A program made the translations under genes and the position numbers. A stretch of DNA of 24,702 bases. It comes from Alphaproteobacteria bacterium (GTDB taxonomy: Bacteria > Pseudomonadota > Alphaproteobacteria > Geminicoccales > Geminicoccaceae). The notes below the pieces were generated by a model. That model saw only the letters and a list, made by a program, of their open reading frames with translations. It made no database searches and was not told the origin of the DNA. The stretch spans positions 1-24,702 of the forward strand of contig JALSGW010000112.1 in NCBI GenBank assembly GCA_026982585.1, in the 5' to 3' direction. Shown here in pieces: positions 17,385 through 24,491 of the stretch (position 1 is its first letter; every line of letters starts with the position of its first letter).

Positions 17385-18559
17385 CGGTCGATCTCCCCGA
17401 AGACGATGTCGAGCGAGCCGATGATGGCCGGGATGTCGGCCAGCTGATGGCCCTTGGCCATGAGCTCGAGCGCCTGCAGGTGGACGAAGCCGGGCGAGCG
17501 GATCTTGCACCGGTAGGGCTTGTTGGTGCCGTCGGCGACCAGATAGACGGCGAACTCCCCCTTGGGGTTCTCGGTGGCGACATACACCTCGCCCGCCGGC
17601 ACGTGGATGCCCTCGGTGTACAGCTTGAAGTGGTGGATGAGGGCCTCCATGGAGCGCTTCATCTCGGCCCGGCTCGGCGGCGTCACCTTGTGGTTGGGCG
17701 TGCGCACCGGACCTTCGGGCATCTGCTCGAGACACTGGCGGATGATCTTGAGCGATTCCCGCATCTCCTGCATGCGCACGAGATAACGGTCCCAGCAGTC
17801 GCCGTGGCGGCCCACCGGAATGTCGAAGTCCATGCGGTCGTACACCTCGTAGGGCTGGGCCTTGCGCAGGTCCCAGGCGACGCCCGAGGCGCGCAGCATG
17901 GGCCCGGAGAACCCCCAGGCGATGGCCTGCTCCGCCGACACCACACCGATGTCCACGGTGCGCTGCTTGAAGATGCGGTTGTCGGTGAGCAGGGTCTCGA
18001 GATCATCCAGGAAGGGCGCGAACTGGTCGCACCAGGCGGCGATGCGCTCGTCGAGGCCGGCCGGCATGTCCTTGGCCACGCCGCCGAAGCGGAAGTAGTT
18101 GGCGTGCATGCGGGCGCCGGAGACCGCCTCGTAGAACTCCATGAGTTTCTCGCGCTGCTCGAAGCCCCAAAGCAGCGGGGTCATGGCGCCGCAGTCGAGG
18201 GCGAAGGTGGTGACGTTGAGCAGATGGTTGAGGATACGGGTGATCTCGCAGAACAACACCCGGATGTACTGGGCCCGGATCGGCACCTCCACCCCGAGCA
18301 ACTTCTCCACCGCCAGCACGAAACTGTGCTCCTGGCACATCATGGAGACGTAGTCGAGGCGGTCGAAATAGGGGATGTTCTGGAGGTAGGGGCGGTACTC
18401 GATGAGCTTCTCGGTGCCGCGGTGCAACAGGCCGATGTGGGGATCGGCCCGTTCCACCACCTCCCCGTCCATCTCCAGCACCAGCCGCAGCACCCCGTGC
18501 GCGGCCGGATGCTGGGGGCCGAAGTTCACGCTGTAGGTGACGATGTCGGTCTCGGCCAT
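17381..18559 (-). CDS. nuoD: NADH-quinone oxidoreductase subunit D
   Basis: The 49-kDa-type subunit (392 residues) that forms the quinone-binding site together with NuoB. FGPQHPAAHGVLR gives the quinone-site histidine (H21) and FDRLDYVSMM the tyrosine (Y70), with the same 49-residue spacing as H38 and Y87 of the Thermus protein. LLHRGTEKLIEYR and the C-terminal LDIVFGEIDR are also family hallmarks. The ATG at 18559 was chosen over an in-frame GTG at 18580 because MAETDIVTYSVNFGPQHP is the usual N-terminus and GGAG motifs precede it. The 79-base gap after nuoC is the largest in the operon and shows no clear site. Confidence 0.97.
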   Translation of the reverse strand: MAETDIVTYSVNFGPQHPAAHGVLRLVLEMDGEVVERADPHIGLLHRGTEKLIEYRPYLQNIPYFDRLDYVSMMCQEHSFVLAVEKLLGVEVPIRAQYIRVLFCEITRILNHLLNVTTFALDCGAMTPLLWGFEQREKLMEFYEAVSGARMHANYFRFGGVAKDMPAGLDERIAAWCDQFAPFLDDLETLLTDNRIFKQRTVDIGVVSAEQAIAWGFSGPMLRASGVAWDLRKAQPYEVYDRMDFDIPVGRHGDCWDRYLVRMQEMRESLKIIRQCLEQMPEGPVRTPNHKVTPPSRAEMKRSMEALIHHFKLYTEGIHVPAGEVYVATENPKGEFAVYLVADGTNKPYRCKIRSPGFVHLQALELMAKGHQLADIPAIIGSLDIVFGEIDR

Positions 18560-18638
18560 GGTCTCCGCTCCCGACGGCACCGGGCGCCGCCGTCACCCGC
18601 TCCCGCTGCAAGCACCCGTGGACCCGAAGCGCAAGGGC

Positions 18639-19265
18639 TCAGCTCTGCGCCTTTTCGTCACCCGGCAGGAGCTCGCCCATCCCCTCCCAGGGCGAGAGGA
18701 AGTCGAAGGTGCGAAAGTCCTGACGCAGCTTCACCGGCTCGTAGACCACCCGCTTCTGGTCCTCGTCGTAGCGCAGCTCCACATAGCCGGTGAGCGGAAA
18801 GTCCTTGCGCAGCGGATGGCCCTCGAAGCCGTAGTCGGTGAGGATGCGCCGGAGATCCGGATGATCGGCGAACAGGATGCCGTACATGTCCCACGCCTCG
18901 CGCTCGAACCAGGCGGCGGCGGGATGCACCGGCACCACCGAAGGCACCGGCGTCTGCTCGTCGGTCTGCACCTTCACCCGCAGGCGCTGGTTGTGATGCA
19001 GGGAGAGCAGGTGGTAGACCACCTCGAAGCGGAGCTCCCGCTCCGGATAATCCACCCCGCACAGGTCCACGAGCTGCTTGAACAACAGGCTCGGCTCGTC
19101 GCGCAGGTACAACAGCACCCGCCGGATGTCCTGCCGCGCCACCAGCAGCGTCAGCTCGCCGCGGCGGATGTGGGCCTCGATCAGGCTCTCGCTCAGCGCC
19201 GGGCGGATGGCGGCCAGGATCTCCTCGAGCCCCTCCACCGCCCCAGCCTCGTCCCACACGGCCAT
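18639..19265 (-). CDS. nuoC: NADH-quinone oxidoreductase subunit C
   Basis: The 30-kDa-type subunit (208 residues) of the connecting module of complex I; it has no cofactor. The family signature FEREAWDMYGILFADHPDLR with LTDYGFEGHPLRKDFPLTGY is intact. The acidic ending YEPVKLRQDFRTFDFLSPWEG is typical of separate (not fused to NuoD) forms. The ATG at 19265 follows the nuoB stop by 2 bases; a longer upstream frame would overlap nuoB and is rejected. Confidence 0.97.
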   Translation of the reverse strand: MAVWDEAGAVEGLEEILAAIRPALSESLIEAHIRRGELTLLVARQDIRRVLLYLRDEPSLLFKQLVDLCGVDYPERELRFEVVYHLLSLHHNQRLRVKVQTDEQTPVPSVVPVHPAAAWFEREAWDMYGILFADHPDLRRILTDYGFEGHPLRKDFPLTGYVELRYDEDQKRVVYEPVKLRQDFRTFDFLSPWEGMGELLPGDEKAQS

Positions 19266-19267
19266 CC

Positions 19268-19792
19268 CTAGCGCTCCAGGGTCGCGTTGCGACGGATCTT
19301 CTTCTGCAGCTGGAGGATGCCGTAGACCAACGCCTCGGCGGTGGGCGGGCAACCCGGCACGTAGATGTCCACCGGCACGATGCGGTCGCAGCCCCGTACC
19401 ACCGAATAGGAGAAATGATAGTAACCACCGCCGTTGGCGCAGCTGCCCATGGAGATCACGTAACGGGGCTCCGCCATCTGGTCGTAGACCTTGCGCAACG
19501 CCGGCGCCATTTTGTTGCAGAGGGTGCCGGCCACGATCATGACGTCGGCCTGACGCGGGCTCGGCCGGAACACCAGACCGAAGCGGTCGAGATCATAACG
19601 GCTCGCCGCCGCGTGCATCATCTCCACCGCACAGCAGGCGAGACCGAAGGTCATCGGCCAGAGACTGCCGGAACGCGCCCACCCCACCAGCTGCTGGAGG
19701 GTGGTGACGAAAAAGCCCTGGTCCTTGAGCCCGCGCTCGACCCGCTGGAAGAGTTCCCTATCCGCCTTGCGCGCGAGGGCCTGGGCGCTCAT
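19268..19792 (-). CDS. nuoB: NADH-quinone oxidoreductase subunit B
   Basis: The PSST-type subunit (174 residues) carrying 4Fe-4S cluster N2, the last cluster before quinone. Ligands are the tandem cysteines in GLACCAVEMMH (C53, C54), GSCANGGG (C118) and VPGCPPTAEAL (C148). FRPSPRQADVMIVAGT is the usual surrounding block. The ATG at 19792 overlaps the nuoA stop as ATGA (19789-19792), giving a typical N-terminus. The C-terminal tail is short, IRRNATLER. Confidence 0.98.
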   Translation of the reverse strand: MSAQALARKADRELFQRVERGLKDQGFFVTTLQQLVGWARSGSLWPMTFGLACCAVEMMHAAASRYDLDRFGLVFRPSPRQADVMIVAGTLCNKMAPALRKVYDQMAEPRYVISMGSCANGGGYYHFSYSVVRGCDRIVPVDIYVPGCPPTAEALVYGILQLQKKIRRNATLER

Positions 19793-20154
19793 TCCCACTC
19801 CAACGCCCCCTTCTTCCACTCGTACACGAACCCCACCGTCAGCACGGCCAGGAACAACATCATCGACCAGAAGCCGAACAGGCCGATGTCGCCCAAGGCC
19901 ACCGCCCAGGGAAACAGGAAGGCCACCTCGAGATCGAAGATGATGAGCAAGATCGCCACCAGATAGAACCGGGCATCGAACCGCCCGCGGGTGTCCTCGA
20001 ACGGCTCGAAGCCGCACTCGTAGGCCGAGAGCTTCTCCCGTTCGGGACGCTGCGGCGCCACCATCAGCGACGCCATCACGATCATCACCGCAAGCCCGGT
20101 GGCGATGGCGAGGAACACCAGAACCGGCAGATAATCGGCGAGCAAGGCCTGCAT
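19789..20154 (-). CDS. nuoA: NADH-quinone oxidoreductase subunit A
   Basis: First gene of the nuo operon: a 121-residue membrane subunit with three helices (about 9-31, 63-83, 91-112). The matrix-side loop carries the conserved SAYECGFEPFEDTRGRFDAR, whose cysteine is the one exposed in the deactive state of mitochondrial complex I. FYLVAILLIIFDLEVAFLFP is the usual second helix with its acidic pair. The ATG at 20154 is preceded by a leader of about 60 bases from a candidate promoter (20221-20249). It overlaps nuoB by 4 bases. Confidence 0.97.
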   Translation of the reverse strand: MQALLADYLPVLVFLAIATGLAVMIVMASLMVAPQRPEREKLSAYECGFEPFEDTRGRFDARFYLVAILLIIFDLEVAFLFPWAVALGDIGLFGFWSMMLFLAVLTVGFVYEWKKGALEWE

Positions 20155-20190
20155 GGTCCGATCCCCGGGGCCGCCGGCAAAAGTTGCATC

Positions 20191-20198
20191 CCACGTGG
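20191..20198. promoter_or_regulatory. CCACGTGG palindrome in the nuoA leader
   Basis: A perfect 8-bp palindrome lies between arms AAGTT (20181-20185) and AACTT (20199-20203), with CCGG at 20174-20177 and 20209-20212 farther out. On the minus strand it falls about 15-25 bases after the expected start of the nuo transcript. It could be a protein-binding site or the top of a weak leader hairpin. Function is not known. Confidence 0.3.
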
Positions 20199-20220
20199 AA
20201 CTTCAAAACCGGCGTTCGCC

Positions 20221-20249
20221 AACATAGGGCGCCTTCCGCACTCTGCCAA
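20221..20249 (-). promoter_or_regulatory. Sigma70-like promoter for the nuo operon
   Basis: On the minus strand TTGGCA (20249-20244) and TATGTT (20226-20221) are separated by exactly 17 bases. The -35 matches TTGACA at five of six positions and the -10 matches TATAAT at four. A start near 20214 would give a leader of about 60 bases. It lies in the 134-base gap between htpG and nuoA, where a promoter for the long operon is expected. Confidence 0.5.
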
Positions 20250-20288
20250 GAGCGACCCCGCCCTCCCGCGCCGGCGCCGCTTCCACCG

Positions 20289-22190
20289 TCAGTCGAGGGC
20301 GCGCGCCACAAGCCGGCTCATGCGCCGGGAAAAGCCTCCCGGATCGGGCAGCGGATCGCCCTCGACGATGCGGGCCTGGTCGAGGAGCAGGCGCGCGACG
20401 TCGTCGAATTCCTCATCCCGCCCGCCTTCCTCGGCCCAGGCGGCGAGCTTGCGGATGACCTCGTGTGCGGGGTTGATCTCCAAAATCCGACGGCCGAGCT
20501 CCTTGATCTGGCCGTGCTGGTAGAGAAAACGTTCGAGCCGCAGGTCCATCCCCGCCTCGTCCGCCACCAGGCACACCGCGCTCTCCCGAAGCCGCTTCGA
20601 TGCCCGCACCTCCCGCACCTGATCGCCGAGCGCCCGTTTGAAACGCGCGATCAGCCGCTCGAGCTGCTCCGATGCCAGGCCCCGCTCCGACGCCGGCTCG
20701 TCCCCGGCGATCTTGGAGAGATCCACCTCGCCCCGGGTCAGCGAGCGAAACGGCTTTCCCCGATAGTCCCGCACCTGGGACAGCCAGAAGGCGTCCACCG
20801 GATCGGTCAGCAGCAGCACCTCCACCCCCTTGGCGAGCGCCGCCTCGAGCTGGGGATGCGCGCGCAGCGCCTGCGGGTTCTCGCCGCTGATGGTGTAGAT
20901 GGCGTCCTGGCCGGGCTTCATGCGCGCCACATAGTCGGACAGCGCCACCCAGCCGTCGCCGGCGGTGGTGCGAAAACGGACCAGCTCCAACAGCCGCTCG
21001 CGGTGCTCCTCGTCCTCGTACAACCCCTCCTTGAGCACCGGGCCGAAGGATTCCCACCAGGCGAGATAGCCGTCCTTCTCCTCCCCGTCGCCCCCCTTGG
21101 CCTTGCGGGCCAGCTCGTCCAGCACGCGCCGGGTGAGCGCCTTGCGCATGCTCGCTACCACCGCGTGCTGCTGGAGGGTCTCCCGGCTGACGTTGAGGGG
21201 CAGATCCTCGCTGTCCACCACCCCCACCACGAAGCGCAGGTAGCGAGGCAGGAGATCCTCCGCGGCGTCGGTGACGAACACCCGTTTCACATACAGCTTC
21301 ACCCCATGGCGCCGGTGGGGGTCGAGGAGGTCGAAGGGCGGCTTGGTGGGGATGAAGAGCAGCGCCGTATAGGCGAGCCGCCCTTCGGCCCGGAAATGGA
21401 TGCGGGCGAAGGGCTCGTCGAAGGCGTGCGCCACGTGGCGGTAGAACTCCCGGTACTGGTCCTCGCCGATCTCCTCCCGAGGCCGGGTCCAGAGCGCGCT
21501 CGCCCGGTTGACCTGCTGGCGCTGCTGGAGGTTGGTGCGGCTGTCGCCCGGCTTGGGGCGGGTCTCGAGGAAGATGGGGAAGGCGATGTGGTCCGAGTAG
21601 CGCTGCACCAGCTGGCGGATGCGCCAGGGATCGAGGAACTCCTTGGCGTCCTCGCGCAGATGGAGGGTGACCGCGGTGCCGCGCGGCGGCCGCTCCTCCG
21701 CTTCCCGCACCTCGAAGCCGGTGCGGCCGTCCGAGATCCACAGATGGCCCTTCTCCTCCCCCGCCTTGCGCGAGACCACCACCACCCGGTCGGCCACCAT
21801 GAAGGCGGCATAGAAACCGACCCCGAACTGTCCGATCAGCTCCACGCCGGGCCGCTCCTCCCGCTCCAGCGCCTCGAGGAACCGCCGGGTGCCGGAGCGG
21901 GCCACGGTGCCGAGATGGGAGGCGAGCTCCTCGGCGCTCATGCCGATGCCGTTGTCGCGCACCGTGAGCAGGCCCTTGCCGGGATCGAGGAGGATCTCGA
22001 TGCGCAGATCCGGATCCTGTTCCAACAGTTCGGGCTCGCGCAGGGAGAGGTAGCGCAGGCGGTCGCAGGCGTCGGAGGCGTTGGAGATCAGCTCCCGCAG
22101 GAAGATCTCGCGCTGCTTGTAGAGGGAGTGGACGACGATCTCGAGCACCCGCCCGACGTCGGCCTCGAAGGGCTTGAGGGTCCCGCTCAT
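20289..22190 (-). CDS. htpG: Chaperone protein HtpG (Hsp90)
   Basis: Bacterial Hsp90, an ATP-dependent dimeric chaperone in the cytoplasm; 633 residues, normal for the family. N-terminal ATP site: REIFLRELISNASDA (E33, N37, D40), VRDNGIGM (D79 to M84) and GQFGVGFYAAFMVADRV (about 121-137). The middle domain includes the conserved LYVKRVFVTD and LPLNVSRETLQQ with its ATP-contacting arginine. The C-terminal dimer part ends RRMSRLVARALD. The ATG at 22190 has AAGGAG (22201-22196) upstream; a start 15 bases earlier at a TTG or ATG-like codon is less likely. A heat-shock-type promoter candidate and a set of inverted repeats lie upstream. Confidence 0.97.
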   Translation of the reverse strand: MSGTLKPFEADVGRVLEIVVHSLYKQREIFLRELISNASDACDRLRYLSLREPELLEQDPDLRIEILLDPGKGLLTVRDNGIGMSAEELASHLGTVARSGTRRFLEALEREERPGVELIGQFGVGFYAAFMVADRVVVVSRKAGEEKGHLWISDGRTGFEVREAEERPPRGTAVTLHLREDAKEFLDPWRIRQLVQRYSDHIAFPIFLETRPKPGDSRTNLQQRQQVNRASALWTRPREEIGEDQYREFYRHVAHAFDEPFARIHFRAEGRLAYTALLFIPTKPPFDLLDPHRRHGVKLYVKRVFVTDAAEDLLPRYLRFVVGVVDSEDLPLNVSRETLQQHAVVASMRKALTRRVLDELARKAKGGDGEEKDGYLAWWESFGPVLKEGLYEDEEHRERLLELVRFRTTAGDGWVALSDYVARMKPGQDAIYTISGENPQALRAHPQLEAALAKGVEVLLLTDPVDAFWLSQVRDYRGKPFRSLTRGEVDLSKIAGDEPASERGLASEQLERLIARFKRALGDQVREVRASKRLRESAVCLVADEAGMDLRLERFLYQHGQIKELGRRILEINPAHEVIRKLAAWAEEGGRDEEFDDVARLLLDQARIVEGDPLPDPGGFSRRMSRLVARALD

Positions 22191-22206
22191 CACCGCTCCT
22201 TCCATC

Positions 22207-22297
22207 GGCTCCAGAGCGCCCGGTGGGCGACTTCGATCTGGGAAGCCGCGCCTTTGCCTTCAACCGCGCGCTTCGGGCTTCCCGGCCGCCTGGAGCC
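22207..22297. repeat. Nested inverted repeats in the htpG/dehydrogenase divergent spacer
   Basis: An outer 8-bp repeat GGCTCCAG (22207-22214)/CTGGAGCC (22290-22297) encloses a second one, GGGAAGCC (22240-22247)/GGCTTCCC (22276-22283), and a small hairpin CGCCC-GGT-GGGCG (22217-22229). As RNA this could fold as a three-way junction. GAAGC plus GCGC (42-46, 48-51 of the 222xx numbering) can instead pair with GCGC-GCTTC (22266-22274), so two alternative folds compete. It ends 5 bases before the htpG ribosome-binding site. Chance occurrence in GC-rich DNA is possible. Confidence 0.4.
22236..22264 (-). promoter_or_regulatory. Heat-shock (sigma32-like) promoter candidate for htpG
   Basis: On the minus strand GTTGAAG (22264-22258) resembles the sigma32 -35 element CTTGAAA, and TCCCAGAT (22243-22236) resembles the -10 element CCCCATnT, with a 14-base spacer. 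A start near 22228 would give a leader of about 38 bases. htpG is a classical heat-shock gene, which makes the match more credible, but both boxes are imperfect. Confidence 0.35.
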
Positions 22298-22339
22298 CTG
22301 CTATGGCGCCTGCGGTTCGGGCGGGGGAGGAGAGGAGCG

Positions 22340-23518
22340 ATGGTTGCGTTCGACTTCGCACGGGAACGGGCGAGCTGGGCCTATCCCACGACCATCTGGT
22401 TCGGCGCCGGAAGCGTCGCCGCCGCGGCCAAGGCCTGCGCGCTCGCCGGCATCCGGCGCCCGCTGCTCGTGACCGATCCCGGACTCGCGGGACGGGAGCC
22501 GGTGCGGCGCACCCGCGCTGCGCTCCAAGAGGGCGGCCTCGATCCCGAGCTGTTCTCCGACCTCCGGCCCAACCCCACCGAAGCCTGCCTTGCGGCCGGA
22601 GTGCGGCGGTTCGTCGAGGGCGGATTCGACGGTGTGGTGGCGGTGGGCGGCGGCAGCGCCCTCGACCTCGGCAAGGCCATCGCCTTCATGGCCGGCCAGA
22701 AGCGACCGGTGTGGGACTTCGAGGATGTGGGCGACAACTGGAAGCGGGCCGATGAGGCCGCCATCCGCCCGGTGGTGGCGATCCCCACCACCGCCGGCAC
22801 CGGCTCGGAGGTGGGGCGGGCGGCGGTGCTCACCGATCCCAGAAGCCAGCGCAAACGCATCATCTTCCATCCGCGCATGATGCCGAGGCTGGCGCTGCTC
22901 GATCCCGAGCTCACCCTGGAGCTGCCGCCGAAGCTCACCGCCGCCACCGGCATGGACGCCCTCGCCCACCTGCTCGAGGCCTACCTCGCCCCCACCTTCC
23001 ACCCCATGGCCGAGGGCATCGCGGTGGAGGGCATGCGACTCGTGCGCGAGGCGCTGGTGGTCGCCTATCGCGACGGCCGCGACCTCGCGGCGCGCGGCAA
23101 AATGCTGGTGGCGGCCAGCATGGGTGCGGTGGCCTTCCAGAAGGGACTGGGTGCGGTGCACGCCCTCTCCCATCCCATCGGCGCCCGTTTCGACACCCAC
23201 CACGGGCTCACCAACGCCGTGCTGCTGCCCTACGTGCTCGCCTTCAACCGGCCCCAGGTGGAGGACAAACTGGCGCGGCTCGCGCGTTTCCTCGACCTCA
23301 AGCCGGCCGGCTTCGACGGGGTGCTGGCGTGGCTGCTCGACCTGCGCGAGGAGCTCGCCATCCCGCCCACGCTGGAAGCGCTCGGGATCGACGATTCCGC
23401 TTTCGCGGCGCTGGCCGAGGCGGCGGTGGTGGATCCCACCGCGGCCACCAACCCGAGGCCGCTTGCCCGTGAGGACGCGCTGGAGCTCTACCGGCGCGCC
23501 TTCGAGGGCCGCATCTAG
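22340..23518 (+). CDS. Iron-containing alcohol dehydrogenase
   Basis: A 392-residue group III (iron-activated) NAD(P)-dependent alcohol dehydrogenase; substrate unknown. The nucleotide-binding loop is VGGGSALDLGK (residues 102-112). IPTTAGTGSEV (148-158) is the usual second nucleotide motif. Metal ligands correspond to D206 and H210 (GMDALAHLLEAY), H274 (GAVHALSHPIGA) and H288 (THHGLTNA), the same 4- and 14-residue spacings as D196/H200 and H263/H277 of E. coli FucO. The ATG at 22340 follows GAGGAG; a longer in-frame extension from 22223 has no family match. It is divergent from htpG and 24 bases upstream of the transporter gene, so the two are probably co-transcribed. Relatives act on lactaldehyde, butanol, hydroxybutyrate and similar substrates; the sequence alone does not choose. 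Confidence 0.93.
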   Translation: MVAFDFARERASWAYPTTIWFGAGSVAAAAKACALAGIRRPLLVTDPGLAGREPVRRTRAALQEGGLDPELFSDLRPNPTEACLAAGVRRFVEGGFDGVVAVGGGSALDLGKAIAFMAGQKRPVWDFEDVGDNWKRADEAAIRPVVAIPTTAGTGSEVGRAAVLTDPRSQRKRIIFHPRMMPRLALLDPELTLELPPKLTAATGMDALAHLLEAYLAPTFHPMAEGIAVEGMRLVREALVVAYRDGRDLAARGKMLVAASMGAVAFQKGLGAVHALSHPIGARFDTHHGLTNAVLLPYVLAFNRPQVEDKLARLARFLDLKPAGFDGVLAWLLDLREELAIPPTLEALGIDDSAFAALAEAAVVDPTAATNPRPLAREDALELYRRAFEGRI

Positions 23519-23542
23519 CGCCCGCCCGCAGCGGAGCGCGAC

Positions 23543-24259
23543 GTGATCGCAAGCCTGCTCGCCTTCGGTTTCCTGACCGGCCTTCAGCACGCCCTCGAGG
23601 CCGACCATGTGGCGGCGGTGGCGGCCCTCGCCTCTCGCGAACGCCGCCGCGGCCGCATCGTCCAATACGGGCTCCTGTGGGGCACCGGCCACACCGCCAT
23701 CCTGTTCCTGGTGAGCGGCGGCGCGGTGATCACCGGCCTCGCCCTCGGCCGCGCCTTCGGGCTCTGGGTCGATGTCGCCGTCGGGCTGGTGGTGGCCTGG
23801 CTCGGGGTGGCGGTCCTGCGCCGCCTGCGGGCAGAGCGCATCCACGCCCACCTCCACCACCACGGCGACGGCCGCTGGCACCTGCATTTCCACAGCCACG
23901 CCGGCGACGACGAGCCCCACGACCCCACCCGCCACCGCCACCTGCACCGCGAACGCCCGCCCTGGCGCGCCTTCCTGGTCGGCCTGCTGCACGGGCTCGC
24001 GGGCTCGGGACCGCTTGTGGTGCTGGTCGCGAGCACGGCCGGCTCGCTCGCCCTGGCGCTCGCCTACGTGCTCGTCTTCGGGCTCGGCTCCATCGCCGGC
24101 ATGGGGGTGCTGAGCGCCATCCTCGCCTATCCGCTCAGCTGGTCGGCGAGAACCACCACGAGGCTCGCCCGGGCGCTGCGCACCGCGGTCGGCCTCGCCG
24201 CCGTGCTGGTGGGCCTGGAGGTGGCGGCGCACGCCGCCTGGGACCTGTTCACCGCCTAG
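23543..24259 (+). CDS. Nickel/cobalt transporter-like (NicO/UreH-like) membrane protein
   Basis: A 238-residue integral membrane protein with about six helices. The N-terminal GLQHALEADHVAAV contains H16xxxxD21H22, the HX4DH metal-binding signature of nickel/cobalt permeases. A cytoplasmic or periplasmic loop at about 99-136 is very rich in histidine (HAHLHHH, HLHFHSHAGDD, HRHLH), as in metal transporters. The second half repeats a related LLHGLAGSGPLVVLV segment. The protein most resembles UreH-like or high-affinity nickel-transport family members. The GTG at 23543 has GGAG 7 bases upstream and follows the dehydrogenase by 24 bases. Nickel, cobalt or another divalent metal is the likely substrate; no nickel enzyme is in the window, so the role is inferred. 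Confidence 0.8.
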   Translation: MIASLLAFGFLTGLQHALEADHVAAVAALASRERRRGRIVQYGLLWGTGHTAILFLVSGGAVITGLALGRAFGLWVDVAVGLVVAWLGVAVLRRLRAERIHAHLHHHGDGRWHLHFHSHAGDDEPHDPTRHRHLHRERPPWRAFLVGLLHGLAGSGPLVVLVASTAGSLALALAYVLVFGLGSIAGMGVLSAILAYPLSWSARTTTRLARALRTAVGLAAVLVGLEVAAHAAWDLFTA

Positions 24260-24307
24260 GCCCCGCTGCGCGCCGGCTGCGCTCCTCGACCGAGCCCCGA
24301 TGCCCAA

Positions 24308-24335
24308 GGGGCTGGTGCTGCCAGCACCGCTCCCC
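24308..24335. terminator. Hairpin between convergent genes
   Basis: GGTGCT (24314-24319) and AGCACC (24323-24328) form a 6-bp stem with a 3-base loop. GGGG (24308-24311) and CCCC (24332-24335) extend it across a small internal loop. It lies in the 232-base gap between the plus-strand transporter gene and the minus-strand lipoprotein gene, where a two-way terminator would be expected. No T-run follows on either strand, so it is a weak candidate. Nothing else was recognised in 24260-24491. Confidence 0.3.
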
Positions 24336-24491
24336 TGCCGCGGCGGTCCCGAATGCGCGGGCGTGGTCCTCGGGGATGCGGCAACACTTCCCGGCTCACC
24401 GCCGGCCCGAGCAGGCGACGCGCGTTCAACCGCCTGCACCCAGGTCAAGGGATCCGCAGCTGCAGCCCACCGCGCTCAAGCCAGGCCGCCG

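Noticed and set aside
18560..18638. Possible small gene or internal promoter between nuoC and nuoD
   Set aside because: No open frame with a ribosome-binding site and no convincing -35/-10 pair; most likely a plain spacer.
20268..20277. GCGCCGGCGC palindrome after htpG as a terminator
   Set aside because: A palindrome without a loop or T-run; common by chance in such GC-rich DNA.
19268..20311. Extended NuoB reading frame starting in the nuoA leader
   Set aside because: The upstream part is nuoA in another frame; the ATG at 19792 overlaps the nuoA stop and gives the standard NuoB N-terminus.
22223..22339. Longer N-terminal start for the alcohol dehydrogenase
   Set aside because: The extra 39 residues have no family counterpart and overlap the divergent promoter region; the ATG at 22340 has a good ribosome-binding site.
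20184..22472. Plus-strand open frame (762 codons) opposite htpG
   Set aside because: Antisense shadow of a complete, highly conserved chaperone gene.
23865..23950. Histidine-codon-rich stretch as a DNA repeat array
   Set aside because: It is coding sequence for the histidine-rich loop of the transporter; no regular repeat unit was found.
22301..24448. Minus-strand open frame (715 codons) opposite the dehydrogenase and transporter
   Set aside because: Both plus-strand genes have intact motifs and ribosome-binding sites; the minus-strand product has no domain.
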